Below, piece after piece: positions 38,973 to 48,460 of a stretch of DNA of 61,483 nt. The position numbers and the translations under genes are program-made. The stretch's first letter is position 1, and each line of letters begins with the position of its first letter. Location of the stretch: assembly GCA_900197625.1 (NCBI GenBank), contig FZLS01000009.1:1-61483 (forward strand). Reading direction: 5' to 3'. Source of the DNA: Rhodobacteraceae bacterium Water-Bin34 (GTDB lineage Bacteria; Pseudomonadota; Alphaproteobacteria; Rhodobacterales; Rhodobacteraceae). The notes below the pieces were generated by a model. That model had not been told where the DNA came from, ran no database searches, and saw nothing but the letters and a program-made list of their open reading frames with translations.

Positions 38973-39747
38973 ACTCAAAAGAATAGTATCAATAGCTAAT
39001 CAAAAGGGCGGTGTGGGAAAAACAACAACTGCTGTAAATATGGCGGCTGCAATTTCTAGAAGAGGCCACAAGGTGCTTATTGTAGACTTAGATCCACAAG
39101 GAAATGCATCTACAGGCCTTGGTGTATCGCCAGAGAATAGAGAGTTTACCGCATATGATATATTAGTTGATGGTATAGATATTACTAAAGCAATAGTTGA
39201 AACAGATGTTAAAAATTTATCTATAATTACATCAAATGTAGATTTAAGTTCGGCTGATGCTGAGCTTATGAATGACAAGGGACGCCTTTTAAGATTAAGA
39301 AGTTCTTTAAATGAAATTAAAGGGTTTGATTATATTTTTATAGATTGTCCACCATCACTAAATTTACTGACAATTAATGCTTTTGCAGCTAGTGATTCTG
39401 TTTTGGTCCCGCTGCAATCTGAATTTTATGCTCTTGAGGGACTATCTCAATTAATTCTTACAGTTAGAGAGGTGCGAGAAGCGCTAGGTACAGAACTATT
39501 TATTGATGGCGTGGTTTTAACCATGTTTGATAGAAGAGTTAAGCTTGCACAACAAGTTGAAATAGATGTTCGTGAAAACTTAAAAAATTTAGTATATAAG
39601 ACAATAATACCTCGAACTGTTCGGCTATCTGAAGCGCCCTCTTATGGTGAAACTATTTTAGAATATGATGCTTCAGGCCGTGGTGCAGAAGCATATTTAG
39701 CATTAGGGGCTGAATTTTTAAAACGTGATAAAGTAAAACAAAAATAA
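38962..39747 (+). CDS. parA: Chromosome partitioning ATPase ParA
   Basis: Walker-type ATPase that moves ParB-parS complexes. Deviant Walker A KGGVGKTT at residues 15-22, VDLDPQGNAS, and DCPPSLNLLT are diagnostic of chromosomal ParA/Soj. 261 aa. Followed by parB after about 20 nt. Confidence 0.97.
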   Translation: MPAKLKRIVSIANQKGGVGKTTTAVNMAAAISRRGHKVLIVDLDPQGNASTGLGVSPENREFTAYDILVDGIDITKAIVETDVKNLSIITSNVDLSSADAELMNDKGRLLRLRSSLNEIKGFDYIFIDCPPSLNLLTINAFAASDSVLVPLQSEFYALEGLSQLILTVREVREALGTELFIDGVVLTMFDRRVKLAQQVEIDVRENLKNLVYKTIIPRTVRLSEAPSYGETILEYDASGRGAEAYLALGAEFLKRDKVKQK

Positions 39748-39768
39748 TTTTAGTTATTGGAAAAAGAA

Positions 39769-40659
39769 ATGATTAAGAGAAAAGATCGTAAGGGACTTGG
39801 TCGCGGATTATCTGCCTTGATGGCCGATATTGATCAGAGCCCTAAAGAAATTCCAGGTAAAACTTCAGGTATTTCAAGTAACATGCTTCCTATCGAAAAA
39901 ATTATAGCAAACCCCGATCAACCTCGTCAGGACTTCAATAAAGAAGATTTAGAAGATCTGGCAAAATCAATTGCATCACGAGGAATAATACAGCCTATAA
40001 TTGTTCGCATTTCAAAAGAAAATAATGAACTTTATCAGATAGTTGCTGGTGAGCGTAGGTGGAGAGCGGCCCAACGTGCACAGTTACATGAAGTACCAGT
40101 AGTAGTTCGTGATTTTACAGATGAAGAGTTATTAGAGGTCGCCATCATTGAAAACGTACAGCGTTCTAATTTAAACCCCGTTGAGGAAGCGCTTGGATAT
40201 CAGGCGCTCATTGATAATTTTAATTATACCCAAGAGCAGGTAGCATCTGGATTAGGAAAAAGTAGAAGCTACATAGCAAATTTATTAAGATTGTTAAATT
40301 TGCCTGAAAAGGTGCAGAAATACGTACGAAAGGGTGTGCTTTCAGCGGGTCATGCAAGAACATTGGTTGGGAACAAACAAGCACTTGCCTTAGCAAACAT
40401 AATGATTGAAGAAAACATGTCCGTAAGAGAAGCAGAAATATATGTAAAACAAAGACTTAATAGGAAAAATATAAATAAACATTCAAATAAAAAAGATTCT
40501 GATACACGCGCACTTGAAGCAGATTTATCTGCAAACACTAAAATGAAAGTGACGATTGACCATAAAGGAACTCCAGGAAGTGGGAAGATTACTATTTCAT
40601 ATAAAAATTTAGATGAATTAGATCAAATATGCTCTATGCTGATGGACGGCTCCAAATAA
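39769..40659 (+). CDS. parB: Chromosome partitioning protein ParB
   Basis: parS-binding CTPase. N-terminal KGLGRGLSALMADI, the ParB/Srx CTP-binding segment GERRWRAAQRA with NVQRSNLNPVEEA, the helix-turn-helix (QEQVASGLGKSRSYIANLLRLL) and a C-terminal dimerisation domain. The ATG at 39769 matches family N-termini; a TTG 12 bases upstream is less likely. 296 aa. Its last 26 nt overlap the convergent DUF454 gene. Confidence 0.96.
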   Translation: MIKRKDRKGLGRGLSALMADIDQSPKEIPGKTSGISSNMLPIEKIIANPDQPRQDFNKEDLEDLAKSIASRGIIQPIIVRISKENNELYQIVAGERRWRAAQRAQLHEVPVVVRDFTDEELLEVAIIENVQRSNLNPVEEALGYQALIDNFNYTQEQVASGLGKSRSYIANLLRLLNLPEKVQKYVRKGVLSAGHARTLVGNKQALALANIMIEENMSVREAEIYVKQRLNRKNINKHSNKKDSDTRALEADLSANTKMKVTIDHKGTPGSGKITISYKNLDELDQICSMLMDGSK

Positions 40660-40987
40660 ATATTAACACACAGACTAATACAAATATTTGTGTTGAAACA
40701 ATTAACCAGCTTAAACCAAGATATATTGGTATAATAAGAGCAATCAGCATACATACTGTAGCTAATTGTTTAGATTTATCACTTATTGAACCACTATTTT
40801 GCCAGTTATGAATTGGTGGTCCATATTTGGGGTGATTCAATAACCATTTGTGTATTTTTTCTGATGAGCGAGCAAAACAAAATGCAGCTAACAACAAAAA
40901 TGGAACAGTTGGTAATAAAGGTAAAATTATACCAATAATTGCCAAAATAAGGGCTGTAAAACCGAAAATTAACCACACCATTCTCAT
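40634..40987 (-). CDS. DUF454 (YbaN) family inner-membrane protein
   Basis: 117-residue protein with hydrophobic segments near 3-22, 24-40, 72-88 and 92-110. The family signature LPLLPTVPFLLLAAFCFARSS and NHPKYGPPI is clear. Function unknown. The 3' end overlaps parB by 26 nt in the convergent orientation; holA, which often follows parB in this class, is not here. Confidence 0.85.
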   Translation of the reverse strand: MRMVWLIFGFTALILAIIGIILPLLPTVPFLLLAAFCFARSSEKIHKWLLNHPKYGPPIHNWQNSGSISDKSKQLATVCMLIALIIPIYLGLSWLIVSTQIFVLVCVLIFIWSRPSA

Positions 40988-41007
40988 AATTAAAAACCAG
41001 TCTTTAT

Positions 41008-42165
41008 TTACACTAATAGATTTTTTATTACCGTATTCAATATAATTTTACCACGTATTGTGGCTATTAAATTATTATTTACCACCTCCACTAAACCATT
41101 TTCTATATTTTTATCAATGAGTTGGTTATTTAAAGGTATACCGCATATTTTTTCATATCTTTTCATATTAACACCTTCCGCTAACCGTAAAGACATCATT
41201 AAATATTCAGATGCTTGGTCATCAGGACTAATAATCTCATCGTCCATAGTTGAAGTTCCCTGAAGCTCTACTCCTCTTAGCCAATCTTCTGGGTGTTTAG
41301 TTGTAGTAGTAGCAATTCTATTGCCGCCCTCAGTTATTCTGCCATGTGCTCCAGGACCTACTCCTATATAATCTCCATAGCGCCAATAAATTAAATTATG
41401 CTGGGATTCAGCACCTTTTATAGAATGGTTAGATATCTCATATGCAGGCATTTCGTGTTGCAGGGTAAGTTCTTGTGTAACATCATACATGTCAGCGGCC
41501 AAACCATCATTTGGCATTCCTTTTAAATTTCCACGTTCATATAAGTCACCAAATCTAGTACCAGCTTCAATTGTAAGTTGATATAAAGATAGATGATCTA
41601 CCGCCATGGAGCTTGCCTCTTTTAGTTCTAGTTTCCAATCAGATATTGATTGTCCCTGACGTGCATAAATTAAATCAAAACTAACTCTTTCAAAATTATC
41701 CTTGGCTATATCGAATGCTTTACGAGCTTCTTTTACATTATGCATACGACCTAAAGCTTTTAGGTCATTATCACGAAGTGATTGAATACCCATTGATACA
41801 CGCGTTATACCGGCTTTGTTAAAATCAGAAAACTTTTGTGCTTCTACTGACGTAGGGTTTGCCTCTAAAGTTATTTCTAAGTTTGAGTCTAACTCCCACA
41901 GACTTGAAATTTCTTTAATGATTCCAGCGACCGTTTCTGGCTCCATCAAGCTAGGGGTTCCACCACCGAAAAATATAGTATTTACAGTTCTACCCTGGGT
42001 ACGTATTGCATTATTTTTCAACTCAAAACGTATTGCTGACAACCACCTGCTTTGATCAACCGATTTACGGACATGCGAGTTAAAATCACAATATGGACAT
42101 TTTGCAGCACAAAAGGGCCAGTGTATATAAATACCAAAGCCACCATTTTGCCAGTCAACTATCAA
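41008..42165 (-). CDS. hemW: Radical SAM haem chaperone HemW
   Basis: Radical SAM protein related to HemN. The [4Fe-4S] motif CxxxCxxC is at Cys19, Cys23 and Cys26 (CAAKCPYC); the extra Cys found in true HemN is absent, and the C-terminal HemW domain follows. HemW inserts haem into respiratory enzymes rather than making it. 385 aa. It starts at a TTG overlapping the ridA stop (TTGA), a coupled start. Confidence 0.93.
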   Translation of the reverse strand: MIVDWQNGGFGIYIHWPFCAAKCPYCDFNSHVRKSVDQSRWLSAIRFELKNNAIRTQGRTVNTIFFGGGTPSLMEPETVAGIIKEISSLWELDSNLEITLEANPTSVEAQKFSDFNKAGITRVSMGIQSLRDNDLKALGRMHNVKEARKAFDIAKDNFERVSFDLIYARQGQSISDWKLELKEASSMAVDHLSLYQLTIEAGTRFGDLYERGNLKGMPNDGLAADMYDVTQELTLQHEMPAYEISNHSIKGAESQHNLIYWRYGDYIGVGPGAHGRITEGGNRIATTTTKHPEDWLRGVELQGTSTMDDEIISPDDQASEYLMMSLRLAEGVNMKRYEKICGIPLNNQLIDKNIENGLVEVVNNNLIATIRGKIILNTVIKNLLV

Positions 42166-42539
42166 TTTTTTAATGCTGTAATTTCAATTTCAACTAACAT
42201 CTCCGGCTTCATTAAGTTTGCAATAATCATAGTAGCAGCAGGTCGAATATCACCCATGTATTTTTTTAGAATGGGCGCTATCTCATCAACTAAATCTGAA
42301 TTTGTAAGAGTATACTGTACTCTGACAGTATCAGATAATGAAAAACCACCTTCTTTAAGAGAAGATTGAATTGTCTCAAAGCAATTAGTTGCTTGTTGAG
42401 CAATATTATTGGGCATGTCCATTGTTTTATAATTGTACCCCGTGACACCAGATACAAATGCCCAATCTCCCTTAATTAATGCTCGACTATAGCCTAGTTT
42501 TTCTTCAAATGATGAGCCGCTTGAAATATATTTGACCAT
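42162..42539 (-). CDS. RidA/YjgF family protein
   Basis: 125-residue Rid-family protein. The active-site Arg is in IRPAATMI and the conserved Glu in MLVEIEIT; FVSGVTGY matches the family core. The N-terminal residues differ from canonical RidA (no clear GPYSQA), so it is likely a different Rid subgroup; activity towards enamine/imine intermediates is only inferred. It interrupts the usual rph-rdgB-hemW series and is tightly coupled to hemW. Confidence 0.83.
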   Translation of the reverse strand: MVKYISSGSSFEEKLGYSRALIKGDWAFVSGVTGYNYKTMDMPNNIAQQATNCFETIQSSLKEGGFSLSDTVRVQYTLTNSDLVDEIAPILKKYMGDIRPAATMIIANLMKPEMLVEIEITALKN

Positions 42540-42545
42540 TAATTT

Positions 42546-43151
42546 TTATTCCTTTTGGAAGACTTTTATTAATTTATTAAATGCATCAGCTCTATGGCTT
42601 ATTAAATGTTTATCCTTTGGCTGCATTTCTCCAAATGTTTGATTCATTCCGTCAGCAATAAACATTGGATCATATCCAAACCCATTATCACCTCTTGGTG
42701 GCCATGCTATCTCACCGTGAATACTACCTTCAAATATTTCATCATGCCCATCAGGCCATGCTAAACACAATGTACAACAGAATTTTGCCTTGCATGGTTT
42801 TTCTGCATATTGGACTTTATTCCATACTTTTTCCATCGCTAGAGAAAAATTTCTGCCATTTGCTGTTTCTGCCCAATCAGCACTGTACACACCTGGAGCC
42901 CCATCTAGAATTTTTACTGAAAAACCACTATCATCAGACAAAGCAGGTTTATTTGAATTTTTTGCGGCAAAATGCGCCTTTATTCGTGCATTGCCTGCAT
43001 AAGTGTTTTCAGTTTCTTCAGGCTCGGTTAAACCTAATTCATTTGCCGATATTACAGTTATACCAAATGGTTTTAATAAAAGTGTTATTTCTTTGAGTTT
43101 ACCTTTGTTATGGCTTGCTAAAACAATTTGGTTTTCAGTGAGTTTACGCAT
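42546..43151 (-). CDS. rdgB: XTP/dITP diphosphatase (RdgB/HAM1)
   Basis: Removes deaminated purine nucleotides. ASHNKGKLKEI near the N-terminus, SDDSGFSV, GAPGVYSADWA, and FGYDPMF are family motifs. 201 aa. Its ATG shares a base with the rph stop (TAATG). Confidence 0.95.
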   Translation of the reverse strand: MRKLTENQIVLASHNKGKLKEITLLLKPFGITVISANELGLTEPEETENTYAGNARIKAHFAAKNSNKPALSDDSGFSVKILDGAPGVYSADWAETANGRNFSLAMEKVWNKVQYAEKPCKAKFCCTLCLAWPDGHDEIFEGSIHGEIAWPPRGDNGFGYDPMFIADGMNQTFGEMQPKDKHLISHRADAFNKLIKVFQKE

Positions 43152-43864
43152 TAAGATACAGCGGCCTTTTGTGCTAATATTAATTCTGAAACACCCTTTT
43201 CAGCTAAATCCATAAGGCTGTTAAATTCGTTACGATCAAATGTTGCACCCTCTGCAGAGCCCTGTATTTCAATTAGTCCATTTGTTCCTGTCATAACAAA
43301 GTTTGCGTCTGTACCAGCTTCGCTGTCTTCAGCATAATCTAAATCTAAAATAGGTTGACCACCATATATACCACATGAAACAGCAGCAACGTGTTCCATG
43401 ATTGGATCTTCTTTAATGTCACCTGATTTAATTAAAGCGTTTACCGCTAATCTTAGAGCAATCCATCCACCAGTTATGGATGCACATCTAGTACCGCCAT
43501 CTGCCTGTATCACATCACAATCTACAGTAATTTGTCTTTCTCCTAATGATAAACGATCAACCCCAGCTCGAAGAGATCTGCCAATGAGTCTTTGTATTTC
43601 TTGTGTTCTGCCTGATTGTTTGCCTGAAGCTGCTTCTCGTCGGTTTCTTGAGCCCGTAGATCTTGGTAGCATCCCATACTCTGCTGTAATCCATCCCATC
43701 CCTGTGTTTCTAAGCCATGGAGGCGTTCTATCTTCAACACTTGCTGTGCATAAAACATGAGTGTCCCCACATTTAATTAAACATGATCCTTCTGCATGTT
43801 TGGTAAAGCCTACTTCAACTTCAATTGGACGCATTGCGTCGATAGTTCTGCCAGATGGGCGCAT
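43151..43864 (-). CDS. rph: Ribonuclease PH
   Basis: Phosphorolytic 3'-5' exonuclease trimming tRNA 3' ends. [17 protein letters not shown] at the N-terminus, [30 protein letters not shown], and [11 protein letters not shown] are diagnostic. The ATG at 43864 has a strong AGGAGAA site and gives 237 aa; the longer frame to 43918 is not used by homologues. Confidence 0.96.
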   Translation of the reverse strand: MRPSGRTIDAMRPIEVEVGFTKHAEGSCLIKCGDTHVLCTASVEDRTPPWLRNTGMGWITAEYGMLPRSTGSRNRREAASGKQSGRTQEIQRLIGRSLRAGVDRLSLGERQITVDCDVIQADGGTRCASITGGWIALRLAVNALIKSGDIKEDPIMEHVAAVSCGIYGGQPILDLDYAEDSEAGTDANFVMTGTNGLIEIQGSAEGATFDRNEFNSLMDLAEKGVSELILAQKAAVS

Positions 43865-43925
43865 TATAATTCTCCTATTATATAGAGTGTTGATACAAGT
43901 AATGGTCATTAGGCGCAAACCAAGA

Positions 43926-43954
43926 TTGACCTAGTGCAGAAAGGTTTTTAATAT
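43926..43954 (+). promoter_or_regulatory. Candidate sigma-70 promoter of hrcA-grpE
   Basis: TTGACC (43926-43931), a 17-bp spacer and TAATAT (43949-43954): a near-consensus promoter. Transcription would begin only about ten bases before the hrcA ATG at 43972, so the transcript has a very short leader. No CIRCE-type inverted repeat is present. Confidence 0.6.
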
Positions 43955-43971
43955 AAAATTGACCAAATGAA

Positions 43972-45039
43972 ATGGCACACGTGAAAGAATCCAATCAACA
44001 TTCGATCGATGATCTTAATGGACGTAGTAAAGAGGTCTTTCGGCTTCTAGTTGAGTCGTATCTTAATACTGGAGATCCAGTAGGATCACGCACATTAACG
44101 CGTAGTTTAAGTGAAAGTGTATCAGCGGCAACTATAAGAAATGTCATGAATGATCTTGAATTTCTTGGTTTACTTAATGCACCGCATGTTTCAGCTGGGC
44201 GAATACCTACAGAAAGTGGCTTAAGGCTTTTTGTTGATGGTTTATTAGAAGTTGGTGATATAAATACTCAAGAGAGAAAAGAAATTGATGCTTCTCTTGA
44301 TAACCCAGATGATATGTCTTCTGTTTTGAATAAAGCTGGCACAATGCTATCTGGTCTCACTCAAGGTGCTAGTGTCGTAATGGCTCCAAAATCAGAAGCA
44401 CCAATCAAACATATTGAATTTGTTTCTTTAGCCCCTGATAGAGCATTAGTGGTTTTGGTTACGGAAGATGGTAATGTTGAGAATCGTATGTTTAACCCAC
44501 CCCTAGGGCAAACACCGTCGTCGATGAGAGAAGCTGCAAATTTTTTGAATTCAATTGTTTCTGGTCATACTATTAGTGATTTGCGGAGTGTTGTTGAAAG
44601 GCATGTTGAAAGACATCAGCGGGACTTAGATCAACTATCTCAACAAATGATAAAAGATGGTATAGCTGTTTGGGCTAAAGATCAGGAAACTGAAGCTAGA
44701 TTAATTGTACGTGGGCGATCAAATTTATTAGATGACGGACAAACAGATGAAGATATGGAGCGCATCAAATCACTATTTGACGATTTAGAGCAAAAAAAAG
44801 ATATAAGTCAGTTTTTAGACCTTGCAGAACAAGGAGAAGGTGTGAAAATATTTATTGGTTCAGAAAATAAATTGTTTTCACTTTCGGGGTCGTCATTAGT
44901 TGTTTCTCCGTATATGAATGCTGATCGCAAGGTAATTGGTGCGGTAGGAGTTATTGGACCAAAAAGATTAAATTATGGGCGTGTTGTGCCCATTGTAGAT
45001 TACACAGCTCAATTAATTGGGCGCATACTAAGGACTTAA
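43972..45039 (+). CDS. hrcA: Heat-inducible transcription repressor HrcA
   Basis: Repressor that binds CIRCE elements upstream of chaperone genes. N-terminal winged helix (LNGRSKEVFRLLVESYL, VSAATIRNVMNDLEFLGLL, HVSAGRIPTESGLRLFVDG) and the C-terminal GAF-like/dimerisation domain ending VIGPKRLNYGRVVPIVDY. 355 aa. grpE follows after four bases; rph-rdgB are divergent. Confidence 0.95.
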   Translation: MAHVKESNQHSIDDLNGRSKEVFRLLVESYLNTGDPVGSRTLTRSLSESVSAATIRNVMNDLEFLGLLNAPHVSAGRIPTESGLRLFVDGLLEVGDINTQERKEIDASLDNPDDMSSVLNKAGTMLSGLTQGASVVMAPKSEAPIKHIEFVSLAPDRALVVLVTEDGNVENRMFNPPLGQTPSSMREAANFLNSIVSGHTISDLRSVVERHVERHQRDLDQLSQQMIKDGIAVWAKDQETEARLIVRGRSNLLDDGQTDEDMERIKSLFDDLEQKKDISQFLDLAEQGEGVKIFIGSENKLFSLSGSSLVVSPYMNADRKVIGAVGVIGPKRLNYGRVVPIVDYTAQLIGRILRT

Positions 45040-45043
45040 ATTA

Positions 45044-45640
45044 ATGTTAGACGACGAAAAACCAAAAGTATCCCTTTCTGAACCAGATGTGCCGATGGAA
45101 GAAGAAGAATTGGTAAATATTGAAGATTTAACAGAGCTAGAAATAGAAGATTCAGTTAATGAAGAATCAAACGAGATAAGTGAAGAAGATGAGCTTCGTG
45201 CAGAAAACGCTGAACTCAACGATCGCTTAATGAGGGCTTTGGCTGAAGCGGAAAATCAAAGAAAACGTGGAGAACGAGACCGTAGAGATGCAGAAGTTTA
45301 TGGTGGCCGTAAGTTAGCGCGAGATTTGCTATCTGTTTATGATAACATGAAGCGTGCTTTAGAAATGGCAACGGAAGAACAAAGAGAAGCAAATAAAAGC
45401 TTATTTGAAGGTATAGACCTTACTCAAAGAGAATTAATTAACACATTTGCAAAACACAATATTATTCCTATTGCACCAGAAGTGGGTGATAAGTTTAATC
45501 CTGAGCTGCATCAAGCAATGTTTGAAGCACCGATGCCAACTGTAAAGGCAGGGCATATTTTACAGCTTTTAGATGAAGGCTTTATGATATCAGATCGTCT
45601 TTTAAGGCCAGCAAATGTAGGTGTGTCATCTGGTGGATAA
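45044..45640 (+). CDS. grpE: Nucleotide exchange factor GrpE
   Basis: ADP-release factor for DnaK. Acidic N-terminus (about 1-55), long coiled-coil helix, then the beta domain with the family block FNPELHQAMFEAP and GHILQLLDEGFMISDRLLRPA. 198 aa. Co-transcribed with hrcA; dnaK and dnaJ are about 5 kb away. Confidence 0.95.
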   Translation: MLDDEKPKVSLSEPDVPMEEEELVNIEDLTELEIEDSVNEESNEISEEDELRAENAELNDRLMRALAEAENQRKRGERDRRDAEVYGGRKLARDLLSVYDNMKRALEMATEEQREANKSLFEGIDLTQRELINTFAKHNIIPIAPEVGDKFNPELHQAMFEAPMPTVKAGHILQLLDEGFMISDRLLRPANVGVSSGG

Positions 45641-45653
45641 AATCTTATTATAC

Positions 45654-45678
45654 GGTAGCGATTAATTTTTGCTACTGA
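45654..45678. terminator. Weak hairpin between convergent grpE and mutS
   Basis: CGGTAGC (45654-45660) can pair with GCTACTG (45672-45678) with one G-U pair, around an 11-base loop rich in T. It lies in the 45-bp gap between the two convergent stops and may act as a weak terminator. Confidence 0.4.
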
Positions 45679-45685
45679 CCATTTA

Positions 45686-48322
45686 TTATTTCATAGAGGA
45701 TTTTAACTTATATATAAGGTTTAAAGCATCTTTGGGCGTTAATTCGTCAGGATGAATGTCTTTTAGTTCTTTTTCTACTAATGATAAATGTTTAGGTTTT
45801 ATAAAGCTATTTGGTTTAGAATTAAAAAGTGGTAATTCATCAATGAGTGCACTCGTTTTTCCACCTTGATCAGCATGTTCTAATTTTTCTAAAACTTCTT
45901 TAGCTCTATTGATGACTGTTTCTGGAATACCAGCTAACCTTGCAACCTGTACACCATAGCTACGGTCTGCTGCTCCTTTTTTAACTTCGTGGAGAAATAT
46001 AATATCGCCTTCCCACTCTCGAACGCTAACGGTAGCGTTCATCAAGCCTTTTAAGTTTTTAGTTAAACCAGTGAGTTCATGATAATGAGTAGCAAATAAT
46101 GCTCTACAATTATTAATGTTATGTAGGTTTTCTAAAGTGGCCCAAGCGATTGATAAGCCATCATAAGTAGCAGTACCTCTGCCAATTTCATCTAAAATTA
46201 CTAATGCATTTTCACCGGCTTGATTTAAGATTGCTGCCGTCTCAACCATTTCAACCATGAAAGTAGATCGCCCTCTAGCTAAATCATCGGATGCCCCTAC
46301 TCTTGAAAATAGTTGATTTACTATACCAATCTCGACATATTCTGCAGGAACAAAACTTCCTATCTGTGCCATAAGTGCAATTATAGCATTTTGACGAAGA
46401 AAAGTTGATTTGCCAGCCATATTTGGCCCAGTTAACAACCAAATTGGTTTATCCCCGTCATCACCAGCAGATAAGTCACAATTGTTTGCTATAAAAACCC
46501 CAGAAGCATCTTTTTGCAACGCAGCTTCGACAACAGGATGCCTACCAGAAACTATTTTAAATTTGCGAGATTTGTCTAATTTTGGTCTGCACCAATTTTC
46601 TGATACTGCTATATCTGCAAGTGCAATAATAAGATCTATTTCTGCAAGAGCTTTTGCAGCGTTTAGAACTTTTTCTGAGTATCGTAATATTTTTGATTTA
46701 GTTTGATCAAATATTTCTAATTCAAGAGAAAGAGCTCTTCCACCTGCATTTAATATTTTTGTTTCTAACTCTGATAAATCAACGGTTGTGAATCTTATTG
46801 CATTAGCAGTTGTTTGACGATGAATAAACATAGATGAGAATTCATCACTAAGCATTTTTTTTGCGTGAGTTGTTGGGGTTTCGATGAAGTAACCTAAGAC
46901 ATTATTATGTTTAATTTTAAGAGAAGTTATTCCTGTAACAGATATAAAATTAGCCTGCATCGAAGAAATTACTTTTCGACCATCGTCACGCAATTTTTTA
47001 ATTTCATCTAAATCTTTATTAAATCCTGAACGTACAAAGCCTCCATCCCGCGCAAGTAAGGGTGCATCATCACCAAAAACATCATCTAATAAATTAATGA
47101 TCTCGCCATTACCGGTTAAATTTTCTTTTGCATTATTTATTAAGTCAGAATTTATATCTATTATACCCAAGGACAATTCTTGACCTTTTCTAAGACTATT
47201 TCTAATGGCAATAAAGTCTCTTGGGCCCCCTCTATCTAAAGATAGACGAGAAAAAGCACGTTCAATGTCAGACGTTTGACGCAATATATTTTGGATTTCT
47301 AATCTTAGTGCATTATTTGATGTATAAGACTCAATTGCATCTAATCGTGGATTTATAATATTTAAACATGTTGATGGGCCACTAAGTCTTTTTTCTAATA
47401 ACCGTGCACCTGGTCCTGTAACAGTCCGGTCTATGACATCTAGCAGTGACCCCTTTTTCGAACCAGATAATGTTTGAGTTAATTCCAAATTGCGTCGTGT
47501 TGAAGCATCTATTTGCATAAATTTTTCTAAATTTTCTTTTATTGGAGCCTTCAGCGCAGGTAGTTTACCTTTTTGAGTGATTTCAAGATAATCAATGATG
47601 GCACCTAATGCAGATATTTCAGCGCGGACAAAGTTTCCAAATCCATCAAGGGATTTTACTTTAAAAAAATTACACAATCTTTTGTTATTTGAGCTACTAT
47701 CGAAGCTTGCGGGTGATAAGGGTGTAAGTGTCGTTCCAAATTCATTTGTTTGATCAATAAATGTATCATAATTAGTATCTGAGATTAATACTTCAGCTGG
47801 ATTAAGCTGAGATAACATTGGCCCAAAGGAAACCTGTGGACAGCTCTGAACATGAAAATCTCCTGTAGAAACATCAACCCAAGCAAATGCTGAATCATCT
47901 CTTAAAACAGAAAAAGAACATAAATAATTATTCTCTCTTGCAGATAAAAGACTATCTTCTGTAAGGGTTCCTGATGTTACTAAGCGGACAACGCCGCGTT
48001 TAACAACGGATTTTGAGCCTCTAGCTTTTGCTTCAGCTGGGGTTTCTAATTGCTCACAAACAGCAACACGGAAACCTTTGCGTATTAAAGTTAACAAATA
48101 ATTTTCTGAAGAATGATGGGGTACCCCACACATTGGAATGTCATTACCTAAATGCTTGCCTCTTTTTGTGAGTGAAATATCTAAAGCTGCAGCTGCGGCT
48201 ATAGCATCATCAAAAAACAATTCATAAAAATCACCCATTCTATAAAAAAGTAAAGCATCTGGATAATCAGATTTTATTTCCAAGAATTGAGCCATCATTG
48301 GCGTTATTGACGATTTCGACAC
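45686..48322 (-). CDS. mutS: DNA mismatch repair protein MutS
   Basis: Mismatch recognition ATPase. N-terminal mismatch-binding domain with FYRMGDFYELF (Phe-x-Glu motif), connector and lever domains, ATPase domain with Walker A GPNMAGKST, VILDEIGRGTATYDGLSIAW and ATHYHEL. 878 aa. GTG start with AAGGA nine bases upstream; TPMMAQFLEIKSDYPD follows as in homologues. mutL is not in the window. Confidence 0.96.
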   Translation of the reverse strand: MSKSSITPMMAQFLEIKSDYPDALLFYRMGDFYELFFDDAIAAAAALDISLTKRGKHLGNDIPMCGVPHHSSENYLLTLIRKGFRVAVCEQLETPAEAKARGSKSVVKRGVVRLVTSGTLTEDSLLSARENNYLCSFSVLRDDSAFAWVDVSTGDFHVQSCPQVSFGPMLSQLNPAEVLISDTNYDTFIDQTNEFGTTLTPLSPASFDSSSNNKRLCNFFKVKSLDGFGNFVRAEISALGAIIDYLEITQKGKLPALKAPIKENLEKFMQIDASTRRNLELTQTLSGSKKGSLLDVIDRTVTGPGARLLEKRLSGPSTCLNIINPRLDAIESYTSNNALRLEIQNILRQTSDIERAFSRLSLDRGGPRDFIAIRNSLRKGQELSLGIIDINSDLINNAKENLTGNGEIINLLDDVFGDDAPLLARDGGFVRSGFNKDLDEIKKLRDDGRKVISSMQANFISVTGITSLKIKHNNVLGYFIETPTTHAKKMLSDEFSSMFIHRQTTANAIRFTTVDLSELETKILNAGGRALSLELEIFDQTKSKILRYSEKVLNAAKALAEIDLIIALADIAVSENWCRPKLDKSRKFKIVSGRHPVVEAALQKDASGVFIANNCDLSAGDDGDKPIWLLTGPNMAGKSTFLRQNAIIALMAQIGSFVPAEYVEIGIVNQLFSRVGASDDLARGRSTFMVEMVETAAILNQAGENALVILDEIGRGTATYDGLSIAWATLENLHNINNCRALFATHYHELTGLTKNLKGLMNATVSVREWEGDIIFLHEVKKGAADRSYGVQVARLAGIPETVINRAKEVLEKLEHADQGGKTSALIDELPLFNSKPNSFIKPKHLSLVEKELKDIHPDELTPKDALNLIYKLKSSMK

Positions 48323-48460
48323 TTATAAAAATCCTTCTTTACTAGAAGAACGATAACCATCTCAGATAGGCAGTAAAAGTAAAAACGACAAATGTATTGC
48401 AGAATATATTTTTATTTATTATTTTTTATTTTACCAAAAAAATAAACAAAAGAAAATAAA

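Noticed and set aside
43865-43971. Possible CIRCE element upstream of hrcA
   Set aside because: No TTAGCACTC/GAGTGCTAA arms are present here or in the dnaK upstream region 52240-52408.
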